NCBI RefSeq assembly: GCF_001971585.1
Contig: NZ_CP019323.1
Location: 1,912,053-1,976,052, forward strand
Origin: Companilactobacillus allii
GTDB taxonomy: Bacteria; Bacillota; Bacilli; Lactobacillales; Lactobacillaceae
Length of the DNA: 64,000 nt
Direction: 5' to 3'
Shown: in pieces, positions 46,874-56,044 of the stretch
How positions within the stretch are numbered: the stretch's first letter is position 1
Layout: each line of letters opens with the position of its first letter
Notes under the pieces: generated by a model
Told to the model about the DNA's origin: nothing
Databases searched by the model: none
The model's input: only the letters and a program-made list of their open reading frames with translations
Made by a program: the position numbers and the translations under genes

Positions 46874-47839
46874 TCAGATGTATTGTATACCATTACCGAT
46901 GTTTGCGACAACTGTGGTGACGGTTGGTAAATTATTTTTAATATACTTTTGAACAATAGGTGCTGATTCTTTTGTACAAATAACTTTTACGTTTGGACCG
47001 GCGTCAATCGTTGCATAGGCAAATATGCCTTTGGAACGAAGTTCTTTGATCAATTGAACAACAACCAGTGTTTCAGGAGCAAAATAAGTAAATGATGGAT
47101 TAGCTGAAAGTGTTAATGCGTGCATACTCATGGCGTTGTGTTCTGACAATTCACCGATCTTTTCTACATCTTTTTTAGCAATTGCTTGCTTAATTTCGTT
47201 TATCTCTGAAGACACCAGTGTAACCCAATTTGAATAAAAAGGGGAGGTTTTCACGCTAATTTCCATTCCAGAAGTCGATGAAACCTTTTTCATATCTTGA
47301 CTGATGACAACCGATAATAATGATAAATCAATATTGGGGTGTTCTTCAATAGGAATAGCATAAGAATTTTTATTATTGTCACCAGCAATCCATTCGACAA
47401 AGCCACCATAGATAGATCGACTCGCTGATCCAGAACCATTTCTAGCTAATATTGATAAATGTTTGTTGTCTAAATTTAAATTCATTGTTTGATTAATTGA
47501 GGCAGCTAAGGCAGCAAATCCCGATGCACTTGATGCAAATCCGGCAGAAGTAGGTACATGATTTATCGATTTGACCGATAAATGTTCTGAAAAGCCGTAA
47601 TTCTTTCTTATAAAGTCTAGGTAATTTGTAATTCTTTTACTTTCATTATCATTGAGTAGTTTGCCATTCAGATGAATTTCATCTGAATCTTTATCAATGA
47701 TTTCTGTTTTTGTATCAGTGTAGAATTTGTCCAATGTTAATGAAAGACTATTTGTATATGGGATTTTTAATTTCGTATCTTTCTTACCCCAATATTTAAT
47801 TAGTGCAATATTGGTATAAGCACGTGTCGTTTTAGTCAA
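46874..47839 (-). CDS. mvaD: Diphosphomevalonate decarboxylase
   Basis: 321 residues from TTG 47839. That TTG is placed 9 bases after GGAGG and overlaps the mvaK1 stop (TTGACTAA), so translation is probably coupled. The start reads MTKTTRAYTNIALIKYWGKKD, diagnostic for MvaD. It converts mevalonate diphosphate to IPP. Further motifs: VPTSAGFASSASGFAALA (about 94), GSGSASRSIYGGFVEW and YATIDAGPNVKVI (about 273). Confidence 0.95.
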   Translation of the reverse strand: MTKTTRAYTNIALIKYWGKKDTKLKIPYTNSLSLTLDKFYTDTKTEIIDKDSDEIHLNGKLLNDNESKRITNYLDFIRKNYGFSEHLSVKSINHVPTSAGFASSASGFAALAASINQTMNLNLDNKHLSILARNGSGSASRSIYGGFVEWIAGDNNKNSYAIPIEEHPNIDLSLLSVVISQDMKKVSSTSGMEISVKTSPFYSNWVTLVSSEINEIKQAIAKKDVEKIGELSEHNAMSMHALTLSANPSFTYFAPETLVVVQLIKELRSKGIFAYATIDAGPNVKVICTKESAPIVQKYIKNNLPTVTTVVANIGNGIQYI

Positions 47840-48782
47840 TATCAGGTTCCTCCGAATAAATTGAAAGTGGTTGTAGCCAGGTCTGTTCTGCACCAGATTT
47901 AATTAGTGAACGTTGGATCATTTCTGCATTAGTTAAATTTCTAGCAAGGCAGATAATACATCCCCCACGACCACCACCAGTGATCTTACTTCCCAGTGCA
48001 CCAGAATTGTTCGCAGATTGAATCAGTTTGTCAGTTTTAGGAATAGACAAATTTAATTCTGATAAGAGATTGTTTGCGGTATTAAAGATCTTACCTAATG
48101 TTTTTAGGTGATTATCATTCAATGCCATTTTGGTTTGTTTTGTACATTGTCCTAGTTGTTTAAGTATTTCTCCAATATAGTGCGGGTCTTTATCGTACAT
48201 TTTTTTAACGTCTGAAACAGTTTCCTTCGTTTTTCCTTTAACCCCAGAATCGGCAATTACCAAAAATCCGTCTGAATTAAAATTGAAGTAATTCACTTGC
48301 TCTTTTTTGCTATAGTTAACAGGAAAATCAGATATAACTGTCAATGCATCTAGTCCACTAGCTTTTCCATGTGTAACTGTTTCTGATTTGTTTACGTAAT
48401 GTATTAACGTATCATCATCAAGTGGTTTATCGAAGAAATCAAAAAATGCCCTGGTTAGTGCGCTACCAATAGCAGCAGATGAACCAAGACCTCGTTCTAT
48501 TGGTAAACTACTATCGATACTGATAGCGTAATTAATATGTTCAGTATTTAGTTTTTCATCTAGTAAATTGATCAAGTATTTAACACCTGATAGTGAATCA
48601 GGCAGATTGGATAATTTTCCAACGAAGTATTTTGATGATAAAGTGCTTTCTGGATTGACTTTGATACGAACTATCACAGGTATACTTACAAGAGGGATGG
48701 CAATGGCTGGATATCCATAAACTACCGCATGTTCTCCCATGATAATTGTTTTACCATGACTTTTTCCAATTCCTTTAAGCAT
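47832..48782 (-). CDS. mvaK1: Mevalonate kinase
   Basis: 316 residues. GHMP kinase that phosphorylates mevalonate. Motifs in order: GKTIIMGEHAVVYGYPAIA (about 9), the phosphate loop PIERGLGSSAAIGSAL (about 89), GKASGLDALTVISD (about 135) and the C-terminal ITGGGRGGCIICL (about 269). First gene of the minus-strand operon, divergent from rexB, with ATAGGTGG before its ATG. All mevalonate kinase-branch genes needed from mevalonate to IPP and DMAPP are in this operon. Confidence 0.96.
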   Translation of the reverse strand: MLKGIGKSHGKTIIMGEHAVVYGYPAIAIPLVSIPVIVRIKVNPESTLSSKYFVGKLSNLPDSLSGVKYLINLLDEKLNTEHINYAISIDSSLPIERGLGSSAAIGSALTRAFFDFFDKPLDDDTLIHYVNKSETVTHGKASGLDALTVISDFPVNYSKKEQVNYFNFNSDGFLVIADSGVKGKTKETVSDVKKMYDKDPHYIGEILKQLGQCTKQTKMALNDNHLKTLGKIFNTANNLLSELNLSIPKTDKLIQSANNSGALGSKITGGGRGGCIICLARNLTNAEMIQRSLIKSGAEQTWLQPLSIYSEEPDID

Positions 48783-48895
48783 TATTTTCCACCTATCTTT
48801 CTCTATTTATATATTTTATACATCTAATGGCTGGATTTCCACTGTCATCAATTAACTTATGATAGAATTTTTTCATCAGGAGGGATAAATAACAT

Positions 48896-51800
48896 ATGAC
48901 TTTAAACTTTGTGCTCGGCAAAAATCAATTTGATCATCAAAAAAAAATAATGGACTTATTCCAAAAGGATTATAAAAAAAATCCCAATGGACAATTTTTC
49001 TTCCTCGTTCCCAATCATATTAAGTTTGAATCTGAAATTAATACACTGAGAAGCTTAGGCAATGATGATGATGAATTGATTGCCACAAGTAATGTTCAGA
49101 GCTTTTCATTTTCACGTTTGGCTTGGTACTTTTTACGTGATCAAAGTATTTATAACACTGAATCCTTAACTGAGACTAAATCAGCGATGTTATTACGCAA
49201 TATTATTTTACAACATGAGTCTGAATTGAAGATATTTTCAGGCATGGTGGGTAAATCGGGATTCATAGACCAGTTGTCTAGTCAGTTCACTGAATTATTA
49301 AATGGTAAAGTGCAGCCTGATGATCTTGAATCAGTATTGAATCAAAACAATCCTGATTTATTCATTGATAAGATTGAAGAGTTAAATATTATCTATAGTG
49401 ATTATTTCAAACAAATTTCAGGATTAGCTACTAATAATTTTGAGCTTGATGCTTTGAGTCAATACTTTGATGAAGATATACATTCAAAAAATTACTATTT
49501 CTATATTTCAGGATTTTCTTCATTTACTGCTCAAGAATTGAATTTAGTGAGATCAATGATCATTAATTGTTCAATCGTGGATATTTCATTTTCTATGGAT
49601 ATACAAGCCTCAAATGAAGATGATGAGACTGAATTTTATCAGAGACCATTGAGAACATATAATCAATTAAGTGAAATTGCTAAAACAAATCATATCAATC
49701 ATCATGATGAATTGGCCGATTCTTTACGAGTTCTTCCAGATATTGCTAATCTTGAAGATTATTGGATTCAATCCAGCGGATATGGAAAGAAACCTGCGGC
49801 AAAGTTGGATAATAAAAACTCTGTTCAAATTTGGAAATGTACTAATAAGCAAACAGAAGTATCTTCGACAAGTACTTACATAAGAAATTTGGTGGCAACA
49901 CAAGGCTATAGGTATAAGGACTTTTTGATTTTAACTAGAGATCTTGGACAATATGGTTCGTTCATTGAATCATTTATGGAAAATAGTGAAGTACCATATT
50001 TTGTTGATCTTCAGAATAAAATGGTAGATCATCCTTTTAAAAAGATGATAGATTTGTTATTTGCTATTGTTAACCATGGATTGCAAAGTTCTGATGTGAT
50101 AGCACTTTTGAGAACAGAACTATTGATACCTGAGGAATTTGTCGATATTGATATTAGTGAATTTCGTTCAGCTATTGATTTGCTTGAGAATTTCGTATTA
50201 GCCAATGGATTAACTAAGCGTAATTGGTTGGGTGAAGATTTTGTACCTAATGCAAAACTTGATGAGGAAGTAGACCAGGTCATAATCAACAATTTTCAGG
50301 TAATGAATATTGTTAAAAATTATATTGTTAAGCTATATAAAAAATTAGATGCTTTCTTTAAACAAACACATACTAGTATCGAAAGTGTGACATTTTTATA
50401 TTCATTTTTGAGTAAGTGTGGTGTTTTTGAAAGATTAATAAATTGGCAAAAGCAAGCTATGGAACAAAATGATTTGGCCTTTGCTAATCAACCAGATCAA
50501 GTCGTAAGTAAATTCAATGAAATACTAGATGAATATGTTTCAGTTTTCAGTGAAGAAACATTTGATTCAGATGCATTTATTGAAATACTTGATGCAGCCT
50601 TTGAAAGTGCTAATTATTCTCAAGTTCCATCGACACTTGATGCGGTCAGTATCTCTGAAATAGGGATGATTCAACCAGAAGATAGAAAAATCGTTATCAT
50701 CCTTGGTGCGACGGTTAATAATATGCCAGGAAGTTCTGTATCTAATGATATTATCAGTGATGATGAACGACAGATTATTTCAAATGGTCTAGAAGATGGA
50801 AAATTTCTAAAGGATACAGATGAAGTCATTAATAATTCTGAACCATTTTTACACGACATTATTTTTACCACTCCCAAACAAAGGTTGATTTTTACGTACC
50901 CCAATTTTACAGATGATAATAAGCAACAAGAATTATCTAGTTATGTGACTAGAATCATGAAGTACTTTGATTTAACGGAACAAGTCGTCTTATTAAATCC
51001 TGACACTGGAGCTGTTAAAGAGAGTCAAATATTACCGTATATAGGATCTAAGACATCCAGTTTGAATTACTTGATTCGTATTTCTAGATCAGCTAAGGAT
51101 GAAAAATTAGAGTTATCAGCACCTTGGAAATACGTTCGTAGTGTTTTATTAGATGAAAATAATGATCAAACCAAATTTGCGTTAAATTCACTAGATTATA
51201 AGAATGTACCAACTAAATTAGATGGGAACACTGTTGAACAATTGTATGGCGATAATATGAATGTTTCGATCTCCAGATTAGAGACGTTTTATAAGAATGA
51301 ATATGAGTATTTCTTGAAGTATGGATTGCGTTTACAACCGAGAAAGGTATTTGAAATATCTTCATCTCAAACAGGGTCGTTATTCCATGCTGTACTCGAT
51401 GGATTAGTAAAATTCACCAATCAGCAACAAGTTAAAATACAGAACCTAACTGATGAACAGATCAACAAAATTGTTGGCGATATTTTCAAAGAGAAAATCA
51501 CTTATCCCGAGAATAAAATATTCTTATCTTCAGCCAGGATGGAATTTATTGCTCAGCAGATCGAAAAGACATTAAAACAGCTAGTCACAGCAATCAAACG
51601 ACAACTTTCAAGAAATGACTTCGTGCCACGGGCTAGTGAAGTAACTTTTGGTCGTATTAATGGAGAAGGTAATTTACCTGGAATAGCACTTAAAGTACTA
51701 GGTAAACATTGGATAAATGTCCGTGGTAAGATTGATCGAATTGATGAATTGAAATTAGATAATAAGGACTATTTGGCTGTTGTTGACTATAAGTCTAGTG

Positions 51801-52408
51801 ATCGTGACTTTGTTTTTTCTGACTTCTTAGAGGGAATCACAATGCAGATGCCAACATATCTGCAAAGTTTAGTCGAAAATAAAGACTTATTGACGACAGA
51901 TAATGATGCAAAAATTGCCGGAGCATTTTATTCTCATATTCAAAATCCAAAATTGATCCTAACTAAAAAAGGCTTTACTGATGAGGATTTATTAGGCAAA
52001 TTCAAGCTTAAGGGATTAGTTTTAGACGATGAAACTTTACTTAAAAACCTTGATACTGAGTTAGTAAATGGACCTTCACCAATTTTGCCAATTAAGATAA
52101 CTAAAGCACATGGATTAGAGGCAGCTCCTGAGAGTGTGGTTAGTGAGAGTGACTTGTTTAAAATTCTTAATTATAATCGTCACTTAATTACTAAGGCTGG
52201 AGAAAAAATCTACTCTGGACAATTGGAACTTAACCCATTTCGAGACCATGAAATGAAGACTGGATTAGAATTCAGCGATTATCGTCCAATTTTTGAATTT
52301 GATGCGATGTTACCGGAGAATGATTACCACGAAATAATAAATTATAAAAAAATTGATGTTTTGAAACAAATTGAAGACGTTTTAGAGGGAGGAAATGAGG
52401 ATGCCTGA
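48896..52408 (+). CDS. rexB: ATP-dependent nuclease subunit B (RexB/AddB)
   Basis: 1170 residues. With RexA it forms the Firmicute helicase-nuclease that processes double-strand breaks to Chi. Visible are the inactive-helicase-like N-terminus (VLGKNQFDHQKKI), HSSSQTGSLFHAVLDGL-type nuclease-domain entry at about 820 and the RecB-nuclease core KIDRIDELKLDNKDYLAVVDYKS (about 948). The C-terminal end where B. subtilis AddB holds three [4Fe-4S] cysteines reads GLEFSDYRPIFEFD, with none. An extended -10 (TATGATAGAAT) lies in the 113-bp gap to mvaK1. The stop overlaps rexA. Confidence 0.94.
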   Translation: MTLNFVLGKNQFDHQKKIMDLFQKDYKKNPNGQFFFLVPNHIKFESEINTLRSLGNDDDELIATSNVQSFSFSRLAWYFLRDQSIYNTESLTETKSAMLLRNIILQHESELKIFSGMVGKSGFIDQLSSQFTELLNGKVQPDDLESVLNQNNPDLFIDKIEELNIIYSDYFKQISGLATNNFELDALSQYFDEDIHSKNYYFYISGFSSFTAQELNLVRSMIINCSIVDISFSMDIQASNEDDETEFYQRPLRTYNQLSEIAKTNHINHHDELADSLRVLPDIANLEDYWIQSSGYGKKPAAKLDNKNSVQIWKCTNKQTEVSSTSTYIRNLVATQGYRYKDFLILTRDLGQYGSFIESFMENSEVPYFVDLQNKMVDHPFKKMIDLLFAIVNHGLQSSDVIALLRTELLIPEEFVDIDISEFRSAIDLLENFVLANGLTKRNWLGEDFVPNAKLDEEVDQVIINNFQVMNIVKNYIVKLYKKLDAFFKQTHTSIESVTFLYSFLSKCGVFERLINWQKQAMEQNDLAFANQPDQVVSKFNEILDEYVSVFSEETFDSDAFIEILDAAFESANYSQVPSTLDAVSISEIGMIQPEDRKIVIILGATVNNMPGSSVSNDIISDDERQIISNGLEDGKFLKDTDEVINNSEPFLHDIIFTTPKQRLIFTYPNFTDDNKQQELSSYVTRIMKYFDLTEQVVLLNPDTGAVKESQILPYIGSKTSSLNYLIRISRSAKDEKLELSAPWKYVRSVLLDENNDQTKFALNSLDYKNVPTKLDGNTVEQLYGDNMNVSISRLETFYKNEYEYFLKYGLRLQPRKVFEISSSQTGSLFHAVLDGLVKFTNQQQVKIQNLTDEQINKIVGDIFKEKITYPENKIFLSSARMEFIAQQIEKTLKQLVTAIKRQLSRNDFVPRASEVTFGRINGEGNLPGIALKVLGKHWINVRGKIDRIDELKLDNKDYLAVVDYKSSDRDFVFSDFLEGITMQMPTYLQSLVENKDLLTTDNDAKIAGAFYSHIQNPKLILTKKGFTDEDLLGKFKLKGLVLDDETLLKNLDTELVNGPSPILPIKITKAHGLEAAPESVVSESDLFKILNYNRHLITKAGEKIYSGQLELNPFRDHEMKTGLEFSDYRPIFEFDAMLPENDYHEIINYKKIDVLKQIEDVLEGGNEDA

Positions 52409-55400
52409 ATGGACAAATGATCAAAAAAAGGCCATTTTCCATAGTGGTCACGACATATTAGTGTCAGCTGCGGCCGGTTCCGGTAAAACAACAATTCTGA
52501 TTGAACGTATTGTTGAGATGTTGAAACAAAACAAAAGTATCGACAATTTGCTTGTAGCTACCTTTACAGATGCTGCAGCAAAAGAGATGAAGGATCGACT
52601 GGTAGCCAGAATTAAAGAAATAATTAATGATGAAGAAATTGACCATGAATTAAAACGTCATCTTCAGGAACAGATCTTTAAGATTCCCTCAGCTAATATA
52701 AGTACGTTGCATGCGTTTTGTTTAAGTATTATTAAGAAGTTTTACTATGTGATCGACCTTGATCCTAATTTCAGATTATTAAGTGATGATACTGAGAGAT
52801 CAATGATCCAGGAACAAGCTTTTGATAATGTCAGGAACTATTATTATGAAAAAGATGACGAAGATTTTTTAAACTTAACAGAGAATTTTTCTAATGATCG
52901 TAGTGACGATGGATTAGTTGAAGTTGTTTTTAATCTGTATAATTTTGCAATTACAAACTCAAAGACGGATGAATGGTTAGATGGATTAAGTTCTAATTAT
53001 CGAGTAAATAAGCCATTTAGTGAGTCCAAATTTTATCAGAACTACTTTATTCCGCAATTATCAAAATCGTTGCAACAGATAATAGATGAGTCTAAAGGTG
53101 CAATCAATATAGCTAATGATGATCAATTGGCAGTTAACTATGTTGTGGTGTTTAAGGATTTAATTGAACAGTTGACTAATATCGAGCTGAATATAAATAA
53201 AGTATCATACGATGAGCTTCGTCAAAGTATTTTAGATATTAAGTTAAAACGGGCTAAAGCAATTAAAAAGGCTGATAAGGAGGGGGTCGATACTGATATC
53301 CTTGAATCAGTCAAAGCAACTCGTGGACTAATAAGTAAACAATTAACAACAGATCTGATCAATGATTTCTTTTTGCAAAATGAAGATGGAACTATTGAAA
53401 CAATGAATCTATCAGTCAAATTGATTGAGAAGCTAGTTGAAGTTGAACATCGTTTTATGAAAGAATTTTCAAAACTAAAACTTGATAATCACTCTCTTGA
53501 TTTCAATGATCTAGAACATAAGGCGGTTTTGATCTTGACCTCAAGTGTTGATGATAAAAAAGTTGCCTTGAACTATTATCAGAATAAATTTTCTGAGATC
53601 ATGATCGATGAATATCAAGATGTTAATGCGATGCAAGAAGATATTATCCAATTGTTGTCTAATGATGACAATCATATATTCATGGTTGGAGATATTAAGC
53701 AATCTATATACGGTTTCCGTCAAGCAGCACCATACATTTTTGCTCAAAAATATGCAGAATTTCAAAAAGATGAGAATCCTAATGAATTGATCAATTTATC
53801 GATGAACTTTAGATCTTCAGGATCAGTTGATGATTTTATTAACGCTATATTTATGAAGATTTTTGATAAAAGTATTGGTGATATTGATTATGATGATAAT
53901 TCAAAGCTGATTGAAGGTACGAATTTTTCAAAAGATGTTGATTCTAATAATGAGATGTATATTGTTAGTCGTGATAAAAATGTCAATGCTGTTACCAAGC
54001 GACAAAGTCAAATAGAGTTTGCCGCAACAAGAATTAAAGAATTAGTAGATTCAAAATTTCAAATTTTTGATAACAAACATCAAACAACTCGTGATATTAA
54101 GTACTCTGATATTGCTATTTTGTCTAGGACTAAGAATAATAATACTGACTTGATTTCATATTTTGCCAAAGCAGAAATACCACTGATGGTCACTGATGCT
54201 CAAAATTATTTTCAAACGACTGAGCTACAAATTATGATGTCAATGCTTCAAATAGTTGATAATCCTAGACAAGATATTCCACTAGTGGCTGTTTTACGAT
54301 CTCCAATCGTGGGATTAAATGAAGAAGATCTGGCCGAAATAAGACTAGTTGATAAATCTGATGATTATTTAACGGCGATGAAATCCTATCTTGTTAAAAA
54401 TACTGATGATAATTTGAAAAATAAGATCAAGACATTTTTTATTCAGTTAGAGACATATCGTGATTTTGCTAATAAGAGCAGTATTGCTAGATTGATCTGG
54501 AAGATATATCAAGAAACTGGACTTTTGGAGTATGTTTCAGGGATGCCTGGTGGTAAACAGCGTTCAGCTAATTTACATGCGCTATATCAGCGAGCAAGTT
54601 CTTATGAAGAAACTAATTTAAAAGGACTTCATCAGTTCATTGATTTTATTCAACGTATGGAAAAGATGAATAAAGATTTAGCGCAACCAAATAGTGTGGA
54701 AGCGGTCGATGATACAGTAAAAGTTATGACAGTTCATGCTAGTAAGGGATTGGAATTTCCAGTTGTATTATTTTTAGATGTTAGTCATGGTTTTAACACT
54801 TCAGATTACATCGGGGACACGTTATTTGACGTTGATCTTGGAATGGGAGTTACGGTATTAGATACAAATAGCCGGATCGCAATCCATTCTATGCAACGCT
54901 CATTGATTGCGGCCAAGAAGAAAGTTTCCACGATATCTGAGGAAATGAGATTATTGTATGTTGCCTTGACTCGTGCTAAACAAAAAATAATTATGATTGG
55001 ATTTGAAAAAGATCCAGAAAAATTAATGAATAGCTGGGATCAAGCAACTGTTCAAGAAAATGGCGTACTGGATGAAGCCTCAAGACTGAGTTCTAAAAAT
55101 TATCAAAATTTAGTCGGAATGAGTGTTCTGGATTATAGAGATAGAGTTAATAATGACAGTAAATACGTTAACGAATCAGCTCACGTTACACTGGAAATTA
55201 TGAATGAAGAGAGTAATTCGATAGAGTCTGTTAAAAGTGATATAGAATCTAGCGCTCCACAAGAAGTTTCAAAGAAATTTAAGGATACAGTAAATAAGCT
55301 TATTAATTTCAATTACAAGTATCAAGAATCCGTTGAAACTACAGCTTATCAATCCGTATCTGATATTAAGGGACTGTTCGCTGATCCAGATGATGATAAT

Positions 55401-56027
55401 ATGGGCGATGATCTATTATCGGAAAATGGTAAGTATATTAAAGAAAGCTTTTCAAAACCAAAATTTCTCAATGATACTAATAAGGTGTCGTCAGCAGAAG
55501 TAGGTAGTGCCACTCATTTACTATTGCAGAAAATAAACATTGAAAGTATTCCAAATGAACAAGCATTCAAAACATTATTGGATACTTCTATAGCTGAGGG
55601 TACAATCTCTGATCAAGTAGCAAAAAGAATTGATTTGAATAGTCTGGTGAAGTTTTATCAGAGCGACTTGGGTGAGATCATCTTAAAGAATCATGACGAT
55701 GTTTCTCGTGAATTTCCATTTTCAGTTTTGATGCCAGCAAAAATGTTATTCAAAAATTCAAGAAATAGTGATTATGATGATGAAAGGATTTTGGTTCATG
55801 GTATTATTGATGTAGTGATTGAATTAGAAGACAGTATAATTCTCTTTGACTATAAAACTGACAATGTTAATTCCAAAAGTATTCATCAAGCGATTGATAA
55901 TTACTCTGGTCAGTTGAATTTATATGCTCAAGCAATTTCGGCCATTCGTCATAAACCCGTTAAAGAAAAATATTTATACTTTTTGAAGATTAATCAGGCA
56001 GTAAATTTAAGTAAAAATAATAATTAG
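52401..56027 (+). CDS. rexA: ATP-dependent helicase/nuclease subunit A (RexA/AddA)
   Basis: 1208 residues from ATG 52401 (GGGAGG 10 bases upstream), overlapping rexB by 8 bases. UvrD-type 3'-5' helicase: Walker A SAAAGSGKTTILIERI (about 22), motif Ia ATFTDAAAKEM (about 53), Walker B IMIDEYQDVN (about 400), VGDIKQSIYGFRQA, and C-terminal motifs VMTVHASKGLEFPVV (about 775) and YVALTRAK (about 850). A RecB-like nuclease domain follows (VHGIIDVVIEL, LFDYKTD near 1150). Partner of RexB. Confidence 0.96.
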   Translation: MPEWTNDQKKAIFHSGHDILVSAAAGSGKTTILIERIVEMLKQNKSIDNLLVATFTDAAAKEMKDRLVARIKEIINDEEIDHELKRHLQEQIFKIPSANISTLHAFCLSIIKKFYYVIDLDPNFRLLSDDTERSMIQEQAFDNVRNYYYEKDDEDFLNLTENFSNDRSDDGLVEVVFNLYNFAITNSKTDEWLDGLSSNYRVNKPFSESKFYQNYFIPQLSKSLQQIIDESKGAINIANDDQLAVNYVVVFKDLIEQLTNIELNINKVSYDELRQSILDIKLKRAKAIKKADKEGVDTDILESVKATRGLISKQLTTDLINDFFLQNEDGTIETMNLSVKLIEKLVEVEHRFMKEFSKLKLDNHSLDFNDLEHKAVLILTSSVDDKKVALNYYQNKFSEIMIDEYQDVNAMQEDIIQLLSNDDNHIFMVGDIKQSIYGFRQAAPYIFAQKYAEFQKDENPNELINLSMNFRSSGSVDDFINAIFMKIFDKSIGDIDYDDNSKLIEGTNFSKDVDSNNEMYIVSRDKNVNAVTKRQSQIEFAATRIKELVDSKFQIFDNKHQTTRDIKYSDIAILSRTKNNNTDLISYFAKAEIPLMVTDAQNYFQTTELQIMMSMLQIVDNPRQDIPLVAVLRSPIVGLNEEDLAEIRLVDKSDDYLTAMKSYLVKNTDDNLKNKIKTFFIQLETYRDFANKSSIARLIWKIYQETGLLEYVSGMPGGKQRSANLHALYQRASSYEETNLKGLHQFIDFIQRMEKMNKDLAQPNSVEAVDDTVKVMTVHASKGLEFPVVLFLDVSHGFNTSDYIGDTLFDVDLGMGVTVLDTNSRIAIHSMQRSLIAAKKKVSTISEEMRLLYVALTRAKQKIIMIGFEKDPEKLMNSWDQATVQENGVLDEASRLSSKNYQNLVGMSVLDYRDRVNNDSKYVNESAHVTLEIMNEESNSIESVKSDIESSAPQEVSKKFKDTVNKLINFNYKYQESVETTAYQSVSDIKGLFADPDDDNMGDDLLSENGKYIKESFSKPKFLNDTNKVSSAEVGSATHLLLQKINIESIPNEQAFKTLLDTSIAEGTISDQVAKRIDLNSLVKFYQSDLGEIILKNHDDVSREFPFSVLMPAKMLFKNSRNSDYDDERILVHGIIDVVIELEDSIILFDYKTDNVNSKSIHQAIDNYSGQLNLYAQAISAIRHKPVKEKYLYFLKINQAVNLSKNNN

Positions 56028-56044
56028 ATTAGTGGTGAACTATA

